DNA from: Sporothrix humicola
Lineage: Eukaryota > Ascomycota > Sordariomycetes > Ophiostomatales > Ophiostomataceae
DNA length: 64,000 nt
Reading direction: 5' to 3'
Assembly: GCA_021396245.1 (NCBI GenBank)
Contig: WNYE01000034.1
Span: 1-64,000, forward strand
Within the stretch, counting starts at the first letter, position 1. The number at the start of each line of letters is the position of its first letter. Shown here in pieces: positions 30,341 through 42,580 of this stretch. A program made the position numbers and the translations under genes. Below the pieces are notes generated by a model. That model had not been told where the DNA came from. It worked only from the letters and a program-made list of their open reading frames with translations, and did no database searches.

Positions 30341-32486
30341 GGTGGACGAACGGTCGTCCCGCGGGAGTCCCGGGAAGGCGGAAGAGGACCGTGCGAGCTG
30401 TAACGGAAAGGGAGGGATTTATGTTGTGGTCGCTGTCCGTAAGGAGGTCGGGTTGTCGATATTACCGGTGCAAGAGCCGGATTTGCTGGACAAAGCAAAA
30501 GAAAAGAGACAAGAGAAAGACCCCCAAGGTGGGCTTGTGATGGGGTAAAGCGCCGGTTGTCGTCAGAGGGGTGGACTTGCGACGCAGGAACCGAGATCAC
30601 GTGATGGTATGCAAGTCGCGTCCTCTTCTCGACCTTGTCTGCGGATAAAGATGCAACAAAAGGCCAGAAGAAATGCTATGAGGACGGCAGTGATGTTAGC
30701 CGACAACGGTCCAGAACATAGCAGATCCGATATTGACAAACGAAGACGGGAAAAGAGCTGGGGGAACGGAGCTGGGAGCTGTTGCGGAAAGCAGCTGAAG
30801 CACGGGCAACAAAGAAAGCGGCGACTTCGGCACGATCTGATCTGCAGCAGGCAGCTTGTCTTTCTAACAGAAATAGTGGGCAACGTGTGCCCTGGCGTGC
30901 TGTGTGCTGCGTTGGACTGAGTAGTTTTGCCGCCAAAAAAAAAGAAACGAAAGGGACCAAAGGGACCGGAGGAACAGAAGGGACCAAAATAGGCCCCTAA
31001 CGGCCAGGCCAAAAAGGCGCAACAAAGAGACAGGCCAACAGCTAGCAACAGCTCGAGAGGGGCAAATCCAGTGCTGTAGAATATAGTGATAGCGGTTGGT
31101 AGTCCTTACCTCGGAAAAGGAACGTGGTTGAACGGATACAGGCCTCGGTGTTTGTATAAGTAACTATACGAAGTATGGTTGGAATGAGAGTTGGAAGAGA
31201 GAAGAAGAGAGAGGATGATGAGCTGGGAGAAATGAAAGGAGAAATGTGAAGCCCCCTCCAAAGTGCACAACTGTCGGGGAAAGAGCGAAGGTGGGCAAGA
31301 AGGCAGGAGGGTACGGAGAGTTTTGGCTTGGGAGGAAAGAGAGACCGAGAGACAGAAGGCAGCTTGAGAGAAAGAGACACTCAACAAAATCAGAAAACAG
31401 AAAGAGGGCTACGACGGCACACTGTGGGCGCCTGCTCTGTTATGTTCTGAGGCTCTGGAAATGGAAACAACGACTGGGAGCGGCGAGCTAGGATTGGATG
31501 GTCTCGGTGGTCGTGGGCTGTCGTACTGTGGAAGGTGGAGCTGGAGCTGTGACTGTGAGGAAGGAGCCACCACGAAGTCACAAAGCTAATGTGGTAAGTC
31601 GGCTGCCTGCTGCAAGACTGGAAAGAGCGACAGGGCGCGGACCGGGAAGGCAGTACGCGGTGCGCAGAAGCAGCGTCCAGCGTCACAATCCCAGAGTCAC
31701 TAAATTATCACTAGCAGAACAGAGCAGAAACAAACAGCGCAGACCAGCCAAGGATGCAGGGGACATGAGGACCTGGGGACGTTCCCCGCCGCGTCTGATT
31801 TGCTGGATTGGTGAGGCGGGTCAGTCGAAACAATTCTAATTCAAAGATTCAAAGGGACTCAGAGGACCCCAAGAAAAATAGGGCGCCCGGGAAACAAAAA
31901 ACAGCGCATTGGGTGGAGCACAAACGGCTGGGAAAGAGGGAAAGAGTCGAGACATCATCAAAGTCACAGAGGGTATTACGGTATATTAGAGAGGAGGCTG
32001 GGAATATACACAGTAAACGGAGGTTCACCTGCATCTCACCTGCCGCTAACAGCGTTTTAGTGGGCTCTAGCTCCTGCCAAAAGTGATAACGGTCGAGCGC
32101 GAAGCAAAGAACAGAACCACAAGGAAGGCGCGAAGGACGAAGAACGGCTAACCGAGGGAGCTGTGCCGAAGACAGCCAGAGACGTTATCTCTGTCTACAG
32201 AGTATTTGTAAGAGAAACGGAGGAAGACAAACCAAAAACGTTTAATCTCAATACCACGTCAGGCACGACCTTTGGGACGCGACGGTATGCCGTGTTGCGG
32301 ACCCGTGGACCGGTATTGACTGGCTCAAACGGCCAAAATGACGGTAGAGAGCGGCACATAATATTTGGACGCGAAAAGGGAAGGAACATGTTAACTGTGC
32401 ACAAAATTAATGCATCTTACGCCGGTTTGTTTATTGACATTATTCATAATCGTACTCATACAAACAACAACCACTCCTATTCGAAT
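30341..32486. other. Intergenic region upstream of SPT10-like gene
   Basis: About 2.1 kb without a supported gene. The palindrome ATCACGTGAT (30596-30605) lies about 255 bp upstream of the SPT10-like start and is a candidate bHLH/Cbf1-type site. The rest is purine-rich on the plus strand (AG-rich leader of the minus-strand gene up to about 31400), then the 3' flank of the gene ending at 32487. Frames up to 113 codons lack domains. Confidence 0.45.
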
Positions 32487-34647
32487 TCAATCGTCATAGT
32501 CGCCGCTCCGCATCCGGCGCGTGATCTCGGCGCGTGCATCGTGCCGCGACGCCTTGCCACCAAGTTGGCGGCCCTGCTTCCTGTTCTTGGAGCCCTTCTT
32601 GCCGCCAGAGCGAGCCCGAGCAGCCTTGATCTGCTGCCGCCGCACAGCCTTGTTGTTGTCCTCCTCGTCGCTGTCGCTGTCGGTCTCGTCGCTCGACTCG
32701 TTACCGTCGTCGTCGTCGGTTTTAGTCTTGTTCTTGTTCTTGCCCTTTTTGTCGCTGTTCTTCGCGCCGTGTGGGGCGCCCTCGTGGGAGCCGTGGGAGT
32801 CGTGGGAATCGTGCGATCCGCTGCTGCCGCCACGTTTCCGCGCTGCCAGCCGCTGGGCCACGACCTCGTTGCGGTTCTGGTTCACACGTGCCTTCTCCAC
32901 GGCCCGCGCCACGCGCACCTCGAGGGCCCGCTCGCGCTCGCGCATCGTGTTGCGCTTCTGCCGGTCGGCCATCTCGCGCGACGCGTCCCGGATCGTGCTC
33001 TCCCTCAAAGTCCGGTGCTTGGCGGCGCGGCGCTGCAGCATTTGTAGTTCGAGGGCTGCCTCCTTCTCGGTCAGCTCGCCGGCTGCGCGCTTGGCTTTGA
33101 GTGTGCGGATCCGGGAACGGAACCGCGCCGTGCGCAGCTCCCGGGAGATGGGCAGGCCCATGATCTGGGCCGTGACCGTGCGGCCGTCGCGCAGCGTCAT
33201 GGTCTCGTAGGCAACGCCGTCGCGCATGTGTGCCGGGATGCGCTCGGCAACGCGGCGGATGGCGTCCTTGTGGTGCAGGCAGTTGCCGTACAGGGGGTCC
33301 CAGGTGGCGCGGGAGTCGTCGGGGTCCTCGGAGCCGGGGATGACATACTGGCCCAGGGGGCGGCGAGGCAGGGCGCGGTACGGCCTGGGCGGCGGGTAGT
33401 CGCGGGCCCAGGCCTCGGGCAGCTTGGCGATCTGGTGGCGCACGTGCACAAGAAAATTCGTGCGGAAGTTGCGAATGAGGTCGGCGTAATGGTCGATAAC
33501 GGGCTCGGGCTTGGGCACGACAGCGGCAGACTGAGGAGCAGGGGAGTCCGAGTCCGAGTCCGAGTCAGACCCAGAGTCAGAGCCAGAGTCAGACCCCACA
33601 TCGTCCTCAAAGACGCCACGCTGAGGCTTGGGCAGCAATGACGCCAGCCAAAACGACGGCTTCGCAATCATGTCGAGATCAATGTCGATCCCCGTCTTGA
33701 ACCACAGCGTCCGAGAAAAGTCGCGGATGTAGTAGTGGGTGTAGCCTGCCAGGTACGGGCGGAGCACCAAGTAGTGCTCGTTGGGCGGAGGCGGAGGTGG
33801 TGCCGGCTCGGCATCGGCAAAGGGGATAAACCCGTCGTCGTCCGAGTCTGAGTCGGAGTCAGAGCCCGAGTCGTCATCGTCGTTGTTTGGAGAACGGTTC
33901 GCTTGCCACGAAGCACCTCCACCCACCAAGGGCTCGCTCTGGTCGATCCGCGGGTGCACACGATAAGCCATCAGCGACACCATGCGGAACGACTCGAGCT
34001 GTGGCAGCTGCTTGTGGATGCGCGACCAGTGCAGCGCCTGGTCGTGGCACAGGACATGGCTGAGCTCCAGCGTCCGCAGGCTGTTGCACTGCAGGATCGT
34101 CTGCCACATCTGGTCGGACGAGGCGCCAACGTGGTTGTTGTTGGGGACCGAGTCGTTGCTGTACACCACAATTGAAAGATGCCGCAGCATCAGCCGGTGC
34201 GCCGGCCGCAGCTTCTGGCCGACCTCGTCGACAAAGTGGCGCGGATGCACAAAGGAAAAGGTATTGCGCGACCAGAGCACGGGCGCCGCCTCGCGGTAGA
34301 TTTGCCGGTTGGCGAGCAGGAGGTTCAGGCTGTGGCGCTTTGAGCATGCGCAGCTATGTGGGGGTGAGCTACAGAGGTTCTCGTCGACAAACGGTGGCCG
34401 CTCACAAGTGTGAGTCTACATTGTGTATTGTGAGCACAGCATTCGACGAAAAGATGGGGTCAGGGCTAAGGCTACCTACGTCTGTGACAATGTACTTGCA
34501 GTCGGCACTGTGAATCCGCTCATACCGCACTGGCTGGACCAGACAGAGCTCGTAAATACGCTGCCGGATCTCCCATGGCAGTTTGAAGATGCCCTTGTTG
34601 GGCGTTGGCTCCGGCCAAAGAGTAATGGCCTTGAGGCTGAGGTCCAT
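32487..34647 (-). CDS. 2EXR/F-box-like orphan protein (2 exons)
   Basis: Exon 1 starts at ATG 34647 and encodes FKLPWEIRQRIYELCL, the 2EXR-type motif common in fungal orphan proteins. Exon 2 continues with CSKRHSLNLLLANRQIYREA and ends at TGA 32487. The best splice is intron 34354-34495 (GTACAT...CTCAC...TAG, 142 nt), giving 672 aa with a Cys-rich junction; a 5' site at GTAGGT (34480) or a 3' site at 34369 cannot be excluded. The C-terminal half alternates acidic Asp/Ser runs with long basic charged helices (about residues 400-560), ending in NKAVRRQQIKAARARSGGKK. That suggests a nucleic-acid- or chromatin-associated protein, but function is unknown. The region 33540-33600 encodes repeated Ser-Asp dipeptides. 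Confidence 0.72.
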
Positions 34648-37109
34648 CTTGGCTGTGTTTGTGTTGAATGCGGCCAGGATGTTGTTGTCGCAGAGGTAAA
34701 TAGATGAAGAGATGGTGAGAGAGAGGCAAAGGTAAGTGCCGAGATAGCTGCAATTTTCAGCAGTCGGTATCGGTCAAAATATGTGCGTTCAGGTGTACGT
34801 CGTATAAAGGGCCAAAATAAGGCAATGATCTCGAAAGATGCCAGAGGTCAGAGGGTATCAAAAGGCTGCTTCCTGAAGTCAAACAGGAATCTGGCAAATC
34901 GTATGTTGTGGGTGGAAAAAAGAAGATGGAAGAGAAAAGCAACGCTTCTGTTGAATCCGAAAAATGCAGAGGTATCAAGTGATAAGAAAGGTGCAGAATT
35001 AAAGATGCAAAATATACAGAGAAATGAAAGCTAATCGAACAAATGAGAAATGGGAAGCGAAATGTGAAAATGATGTGAGTCTCTCTTTCTGCGCATTTGC
35101 CAGGCAGCCACGGGCCAGTTTAATATATCTTTTGCTTTTCACTCAATCACTACAACTCGTCACATCCCTCACGCTTCCTCCGCTTTTTTGTCTGGTTCGA
35201 TGTATGCACAACCTGCCAAGTCACTCCTTCCTTTGTCAAAAGACTCCCAGAGTCTCGCTTCTCTTTGGCTGTCTGGCTTGCCTTCAGCCTTACTGCCTCG
35301 CCGTTTTGCCAATCGCGAAGGAGGAGGAGCAGCTTAGACAAAAAGACCCACACTGGTGGCCTCAATTACAGGGGTTGTGCTGTGTGCTGTGGCCTGTGAA
35401 CGACGGGCAATGGCGGCTAGTGGAGGCCTTCCCGGCTTGGTGACTGCGCATTTGTGTTGGAAAGGAGCTCCCCATTGAGTCACTGGAAGACGACGAGAAA
35501 CGATCGCGAAATGATCAAAAAATCAACAAAAGAACTGGACCTGAGAGGCGTGAAAGTGAAGAAGTTGAATCGCCAACAAAATAAGTCCGACATAGAGAAA
35601 TGAATGATGTCAAAATGGACTCGTACGCCCACGGCGACTGTCCTCTTTTGAGACTGCAGCATGCTGCATTTCCCTGCATCATCTCATGCTTGTTGCGCTG
35701 TCGTGAACACAGACCACTGGAGCTTGCCGTGAATCGAGCCCCCACTTTTCACGAGCCCGCCTTCAACCTGCCTTCAACCTGCCTTGAACTTGCCTTGAAC
35801 TTGCCTTGAACCTGCCTTGAACCTGCCTCTGAGCACCGCCCCCGCTCAGCCGTTGCCTAAACCGTTCCCAGAAATGCAGTTGAAAATCGACAGAACAGAA
35901 AAATGTTGAACAAACAAGCTCCCCAATCATTATTCTCGCCAATGCAATGCCACACGCTACTCAAGCAAGTGCCTGAGAGCCTCATTTCTCGAATTCGTAT
36001 CAGCAACTACGACGTACTAAGTGAGTCACCGGGGTTGCACTGCAAGATCGCACCAAAAAGACGGAACAACCCTCAAGCCCAATCGTAAAATAGGGCGAGA
36101 CATGTAGACAACAGTCACTGAAAGCAAAAAACCATCATGTTTCCCACTATTGGCTGTGCCTTGGCTGTGTTTTCGAGATCTTCAAAGTTACACATGCGTG
36201 TTCCCGTTGACTCTGTATATGAGTGTGGGGATAGTAAACCATCGGCTGGCTACTTTGTCGGGCTTGATGGCCATGGTTTAAAAATTGTCAAGGAAAGATT
36301 TATTTTGTATTGTAAAAAAACAGAAGGAAAAAAACTTTAAGAAAAAAAAAAGGAAGATAAAAATTAAATGGGCAAATATAATATGAGCACATACAAAAAT
36401 AAATCGGAGATAATATGGACGAAAATATCAACAGTGAAATTATATACGTACCGACAGCATCAAACAGTGGAAAAGAGATCTAACATAACAAACCAGTCTA
36501 TTGTAAGTCTAAGTCCAAGTCACTTTCATGACTCTATCTAGCTTAATATGAGACGGTTTATTAGTTGGCATGTGTCAAGTCGCGACAGCGGACACCGCGG
36601 CTGTTGTAGTCTCTGTACAAGATGTAGAGACTCAACGTATGGAAACCGATCCAAAAACATGAGGGACCAGTCAATCGCCAATCATCAGGATATTGTTGAC
36701 GATGCTGTGCTCTTGAGCGAGGGTCACGTGGCTGGCTTTGTGTGACTTTCCCCGGATCTCAAGGTGCCCAGGTGCCTTCCGTTTTGGTGGCAGAGCTGGC
36801 CCCGCTCTTTCCTCTTTCCCATTCCATCCCGATTTGCCAGAACTTAGAAGCGCGTGCACCTGCTCCCATCACGCGCAAGGAGACGCGACTTTTCCAATTG
36901 CCCCCTCCCAGCTCCAGCTTCCAGACACAGCTCTCGCCTCTTTTCGTCTCTTCGTCTCCACATTGTCGGTGGCTTGCGACGCTGCTGCAGAGTGCGATTG
37001 CTTGATTTCGTTGTGAAGTAATACGATTTACTCCGTACACAATACTTTGATTGTGTATGCGACAAACAACACCGAATACCTTGACATCGAACTCACACCC
37101 CCACACATC
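34648..37109. other. Intergenic region, about 2.5 kb
   Basis: Divergent promoter region between the 2EXR-like gene and the DEK-C gene. No supported gene. It contains an 11-bp minisatellite (35758-35834), AT-rich sequence around 36300-36500 and TCACGTG at 36724-36730. A short leader precedes ATG 37110. Confidence 0.45.
35758..35834. repeat. 11-bp minisatellite, six to seven units
   Basis: Units of TGCCTT(C/G)AAC(C/T) start at 35758, 35769, 35780, 35791, 35802 and 35813, with a degenerate seventh at 35824. Adjacent units share variants pairwise (two CAACC, two GAACT, two GAACC), which suggests stepwise duplication. Confidence 0.9.
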
Positions 37110-38628
37110 ATGGCAGAACTGGAGGATGCGCTCAGGGCGGCGGCCAAGACCATTTTCGAGTCGGACCGCAACTCCATGACGGTCAACAATGTGCGCAAGC
37201 ACGTCGAAGCCGAGCGCGGCCTGGAGGACGGCTTCTTCAAGTCGGAGGAGTGGAAGGCCAAGAGCAAAGACATTATTCAAGAGGCGGCGGTACGTTGTTA
37301 GGAGAGGGACATTACAAATAATTTGATTATCACAATACTAACTACTTCTTCTACAGAACAAACTCATCGCCGAGGCCGACAATGAAGACGACAACGAGGA
37401 CGAAGCCGAAGCCGAAGTCGAATCCGAGCCGGAAGTAAAGAAGCCCGCCGCGAAACCGAAAGCCAAACCCGCCAAGAAAGAAAAGCCAGCACCCAAGAAG
37501 AAGGCGGCACCAAAGAAAAAGGCAGCTCCCAAGAAGAAGCGGAGGACTGTTGATTCGGATGACGACGACGACGATATGGACGACTCTGAAGACGATTTCG
37601 ACGACTCTGAAGACGCGAGCGAAGACTTTAGCGATGCGCCGACATCGGACGATAATGACGACGATGACCAAGACGAGGACGACAACGACTCTGAAGAAGA
37701 GGCACCGCGCAAAAAGAACAAGACCAAGGCCGCTGCCAAGCCCAAACCCAAGAGCAAGGCCGTTGCCGCTCTCGCCGAGTCTGGCGTCTCGTCGCCGCTT
37801 AGCGAGCTCGTCAGCGAGGACGTCAAGGAGGACGACGAGAACGGCGACAAAGACGACGAGAGCGAAATGTCCGAGGTCATTGATATCACGCCGCCAAGGA
37901 AGCGGGCCAAGAAGGGCGAGGGCAAGTCAAAGGCCAAGTCCCAATCAAAGCCAAAGCCAAAGAAGAGAAAGGCCGGCGACGAAGACGGCAACGGCTCAGA
38001 TAGTTCGCTCTCGTCTGTCATTGACGACCCGCCGCCGAAGAGAAAGAAGGGTACCGCCACTGCCGGCTCCACGTCTGGCTCGCCAGACGACGCAGAAATC
38101 AAGAAGCTCCAGAGCCAGCTCGTCAAGTGCGGCGTGCGCAAGATCTGGGCGTTTGAGCTCAAGAGCTACGGCGACGACAGCAAGGCCAAGATCCGCCACT
38201 TGCGGGGGATGCTGCGCGACATTGGCATGGACGGCCGCTTTTCCGAGTCGCGGGCGCGCGAGATCAAGGAGCGGCGCGAGCTCGAGGCCGATCTGGAAGC
38301 CGTGCAAGAAATGGACCGTAGCTGGGGCCTGCACTCGGCCAGCGGACGGCCGTCGCGGAGCCGGGCACCCAAGAAGTCGTTGAAAGAAGAAAGCTCCGAG
38401 GATGAAGAGGAAGAGGAGGGCGAAGACGGCGGAGATGGTGGTGATGGCGGAGATGGCGGAGACGGAAATGCCACTAAGAACGGCGCTTCTAAGAATAGTG
38501 CTGACAAGGAGGATGGCGACGAAGATGAGGATGACGACGACGATGACGCTCCCAAGACGACAGGTAGAAGAAGCCGGTTTGGCGACTTGGCTTTCTTGGG
38601 TTCGGAGAGCGAGAGCGATTCGGAGTGA
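37110..38628 (+). CDS. DEK-C domain chromatin/transcription regulator
   Basis: Model: join(37110-37289, 37357-38628), 483 aa. The 67-nt intron (GTACGT...TACTAAC...CAG) is canonical and phase 0. Residues 1-60 (MAELEDALRAAAKTIFESDR ... FFKSEEWKAKSKDIIQ) match the DEK C-terminal winged-helix-like DNA-binding domain, here at the N-terminus. A lysine/proline tail with repeated APKKKA units (about 95-122) and acidic Asp/Glu/Ser runs follow. A second conserved block at about 313-395 (KLQSQLVKCGVRKIWAFELK, RHLRGMLRDIGMDGRFSESR, EIKERRELEADLEAVQ) is typical of fungal proteins annotated as putative transcriptional regulators. The C-terminus is acidic (EEEEEGEDGGDGGDGG). Likely nuclear and nucleosome-associated; the exact role is inferred. 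Confidence 0.85.
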
Positions 38629-38926
38629 AGGCTGAACGAGAAGCAAGTAATGGGAGGGTATCATAATTCAAAAAGGGACAAACGGATGGGCGGCGGGTCG
38701 ATGGTTTTTCTGGCGTTCATGCGTTCATGTTCTGATTTTCTTTCGCTTCGTCCGTCCGAGTTCATTTGATTTTCTGGCGTTATATAGTTGCAAGCGGAAG
38801 ACGGCGGTCTTCCCACATGGGAGGCATTGTGATATTACTCAAGGCGAGCTAGTAATATGAATGAAATTCAAACTCATAATATGAGGCGAAGCTGAACTCA
38901 TACGCATCTCACGGCTTTCATCGTGA

Positions 38927-39202
38927 TTATTTGGCGGCATTCATGCGCTGCGCAAACAAGCTGAAGACGGCCACGGAGCTCATGAAGAGGACAGCATTGT
39001 AGAACTACGCATGTTAGACACCGCTCAGCGAGCTCCAAGCCCATAATAAAGCTCAATACAACTTACTGCTCTCCGAGAGACTTCACGCTCTTCGTCGTCG
39101 TTTCTAGCCTCAATGAAGAGACGCCGCAGATTGGGGAAGCTGGCCTGCTGCTGTTAGCGAGTGTATGCCTCCGAGTACAATAGTATGTATGTACTTTACC
39201 AT
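38927..39202 (-). CDS. 52-aa tail-anchored membrane protein (3 exons)
   Basis: Found by splice-site reading. Exon 1 is only ATG (39202-39200). Intron 1 is 39199-39145 (GTAAAG, branch GCTAAC, triple CAGCAGCAG acceptor). Exon 2 is 39144-39067 and encodes ASFPNLRRLFIEARNDDEER. Intron 2 is 39066-39005 (GTAAGT, branch TCTAAC, TAG). Exon 3 is 39004-38927 and encodes FYNAVLFMSSVAVFSLFAQR then MNAAK and TAA. All phases agree. The product has a charged N-terminal head and one C-terminal hydrophobic segment, as in small subunits of ER or mitochondrial membrane complexes. I do not recognise the family. Upstream alternative acceptors would add one or two Gln. It is divergently arranged with the AP-1 beta gene. 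Confidence 0.68.
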
Positions 39203-39941
39203 TGTATCAGAACCTTGCTGGGAGCCAGTACTTCTTTTTTCTGCGTGGCGTTGTGTTGATGTTGACTGAGGTCGAGGGTCTACGTCGGTGAAGGGGCAAA
39301 TAACACCAAAATACAGTCACGTGCACACCCCGCCACCAGAAACCGCTAGACAGCTCCAGGGCCCAGCCAGCCATTGCACCAGAATTATTCTGCCGCCTGC
39401 CATCTGGGTGCCATTCTGTAGTGTCTCAGGCCCTGAGCTGCGCTAACGGAGGGGCGAAATACCCAATCAGCGTAGCGCCTGCCCGCCAATGCTCTGTCCC
39501 TGAGCCTGGACTTCCACAGGCCGCTTGGCCCCTCTTGCCGCTTTTGTCACTCTGTGGCCTTCTCTAACCTGAAGCCTCAGAACCTCACCGTGTCCTGTCC
39601 AGAGTCCAAACTCCATACCAAGACCTCCACCTCCCAAGACCAAGACAATCACCACAACCTTAACCACCACCACATCACAACCCACCCCTGTCTCGCAAGG
39701 CAGCATCGTTTTTCAGAGTCGACCTCGACCACGACACTTGTCCATACCCAGACGACATTGATTGTGGGAGCTCGAATTGGCACGAATCTTCGGCGGTCAA
39801 CGTCCCCCCTTTCTTCTTTCTGGTCCTCCTCCTCAACCTCCTCGACCTCTCTTCAACCTCCGGCCGTCGACTCTCCGACGAGCCTCGATTTCATCCTCTT
39901 AGACTCTCCCCGACAAACCTCTGCCTCCCTCACACCACACA
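39203..39941. other. Divergent promoter region
   Basis: About 740 bp between the small tail-anchored gene and AP-1 beta. TCACGTG lies at 39317-39323. From 39590 the sequence is C/A/T-rich (repeated CCACC and AACC) and is probably the AP-1 beta 5' leader. Confidence 0.5.
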
Positions 39942-42254
39942 ATGCAGGCCGTCAACCGTATACGCGGGGCGTTTGCCGTCCCCCGCAAGGGCGAGACGTT
40001 TGAGCTCCGCGCCGGCCTCGTCTCGCAGTACGCCTTTGAGCGCAAGGAGGCCATCCAGAAGACCATCATGGCCATGACGCTGGGTAAGGACGTGTCGGCG
40101 CTGTTCCCCGACGTGCTCAAGAACATTGCAACGGGCGACCTCGACCAGAAGAAGCTGGTGTACCTCTACTTGATGTGAGCTGAATTGCCTCCCTATTTTT
40201 TGCCATAAAGCTTCGCCTAACAGCCCAGGAACTACGCAAAATCACACCCCGACCTGTGCATTCTGGCCGTCAACACCTTTGTCCAGGACTCGGAAGACCC
40301 CAACCCGCTGATCCGCGCCCTCGCCATCCGCACAATGGGCTGCATCCGCGTCGACAAAATGGTCGACTACATGGAGGAGCCGCTCCGCAAGACTCTGCGC
40401 GACGAGTCGCCCTACGTCCGCAAGACCGCCGCCATCTGTGTCGCCAAGCTGTTCGACCTCAACCCGGCCATGTGCATCGACAACGGCTTCATCGAGATCC
40501 TCCAGGAGCTGATTGGCGATCCCAACCCCATGGTCGTTGCCAACTCTGTCCAGGCTCTGTCGGAAATCACCGAGACGGCCCCCGAGACACACGCCCTCAT
40601 CGTCACGCCGACCACCCTCAAGAAGCTGCTCATGGCCCTGAACGAGTGCACCGAGTGGGGCCGCGTCACCATCCTGAGCACGCTCGCCGACTACCCGCCC
40701 CAGGACGTCAAGGAGTCGGAGCACATTTGCGAGCGCGTGGCACCCCAGTTCCAGCACGTCAACCCCAGCGTCGTGCTGGCCGCCGTCAAGGTCGTGTTTA
40801 TCCACATGAAGACCATCAACCCGGAGCTCGTCCGCCAGTACCTCAAGAAGATGGCCCCGCCCCTGGTGACGCTCGTGGCCAGCGCGCCCGAGGTCCAGTA
40901 TGTCGCCCTGCGCAACATTGACCTGCTGCTGCAGGCCAAGCCCGACATTCTGAGCAAGGAGATGCGCGTCTTCTTCTGCAAGTACAACGACCCGCCCTAC
41001 GTCAAGATGCAGAAGCTCGAGATTATGGTCCGCATTGCCAACGACAAGAACTTTGAGCAGCTGCTAGCTGAGCTCAAGGAGTACGCTCTGGAAGTCGACA
41101 TGGACTTTGTGCGCCGCGCCATCAAGGCTATTGGCCAGGTCGCCATCAAGATTGAGCACGCCAGCGAAAAGTGCGTTACGGCTCTTGTCGATCTCATGGC
41201 CACCAACGTCAACTATGTCGTCCAGGAGGTCGTCATTGTCATCAAGGACATTCTGCGCAAGTATCCTGGCTACGAGGGCGTGATCAAGTCGATTGTCGAG
41301 CACATTGACGAGCTCGATGAGCCCAATGCCCGCGGCTCGTTAATATGGATTGTGGGCGAGTACGCCGAGAAGATTAGCAACGCCGACGATATTCTGACAG
41401 GTTTCGTTGACGGCTTCATGGAGGAGTTCACCCAGACCCAGTTGCAGATCCTGACCGCTGTCGTCAAGCTGTTCCTCAAGAAGCCCAGCGCCAACCAGTC
41501 CCTGGTCCAGCGCGTCCTGCAAATGGCCACCGCTGAAAACGACAACCCGGACATTCGCGACCGTGCCTACGTCTACTGGCGTCTGCTGTCGGGCGACCTC
41601 GATGTCGCCAAGTCCATTGTCCTGTCGCAAAAGCCCGCCATCACCACCACCATGACCTCTTTGCCGCCCGCCCTTCTCGAGCAGCTGCTTGCCGAGCTCT
41701 CGACGCTCGCCTCAGTTTACCACAAGCCCCCAGAGTCGTTTGTCGGCAAGGGCCGCTTCGGCGCCGACGAGATCCAGCGCGCCGCCATCCAGGAGCAGCG
41801 CCAGGACGCCGCCGAGAACCCCATTGCCGCGTCTGCCGCCGCTGTCGCTGCCGCCGCTAACGGCGGTCCCGCCCCGCCCCAGAGCAACTTTGAGAACCTG
41901 CTGGACATTGACTTTGACGGCGCCGCACCCGCGTCGGCCGAGGCCGGCACGCCCGACCGCACAGGCAGCCCGGCCGTTCCGCCGTCGTCCTCCTCGCCTG
42001 CACCGACCAACCCCGGCGGTATCGCCGACATGATGGGCCTGTTTGATGCGGCACCACCGGCAACAGGCAGTGGCACGACCTCTCCTGCACCACCCCCTGG
42101 CATGAACGATATCCTGGGCGGCTTCGGCAGCCTCGATCTCACCGGTGCCAGTGCCGCCACTGCGCCATCACCGCCCAGCGCACAGCTCCAGCAGCAGCAG
42201 CAACAGCAGCAGCAGAGTGGAGGCGGTAACGACGATCTGTTGGGTCTGTTCTAG
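39942..42254 (+). CDS. APL2: AP-1 complex subunit beta (beta-adaptin)
   Basis: Large subunit of the clathrin adaptor AP-1, acting in trans-Golgi/endosome sorting. Model: join(39942-40174, 40229-42254), 752 aa. The 54-nt intron (GTGAGC...CCTAAC...CAG) joins VYLYLM to NYAKSHPDLC. The N-terminal adaptin solenoid (HEAT-like repeats) occupies about 1-575, with strongly conserved strings such as DSEDPNPLIRALAIRTMGCI, SPYVRKTAAICVAKL and NARGSLIWIVGEYAEKI. The hinge is A/P/S-rich with a clathrin box LLDID (about 638) and further DMMGLF and DDLLGLF motifs; a short Gln tract precedes the end. There is no appendage (ear) domain, as in yeast Apl2 (about 726 aa) and unlike animal beta1. AP-1 is preferred over AP-2 because of overall length and conservation. 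Confidence 0.94.
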
Positions 42255-42580
42255 ATTAGACGGGGAGTCTTTTTTCATATCGTACTTTTCATTTTGATTT
42301 CCTTTTCTCCTCTGAAAAGCAAGGTGTTTTTTGTTTCCCGTTTTTGTCCTTAGCTTTACATTTTGCTTTATAACGTTCATCAATCCTACATTTTTTGTTT
42401 ATTCTCTATAGCTGCATGGTAATGAAAGAAAAGAATATTCATATCAGGACAAAAAATTAGAAAAAAAAAGTGATAATGTTTGAATGTACTCATTCTGTAG
42501 CCGGTAAGTACCTCATGTCTATATAGTTGGTATGGATCGTGCACTTGGTCATTAAATTGCTTTAGTTTTTCGCCTTTTGT
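42255..42580. other. Convergent 3' region
   Basis: 326 bp of T- and A-rich 3' flank shared by AP-1 beta (plus) and RBA50 (minus). No gene seen. Confidence 0.5.
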
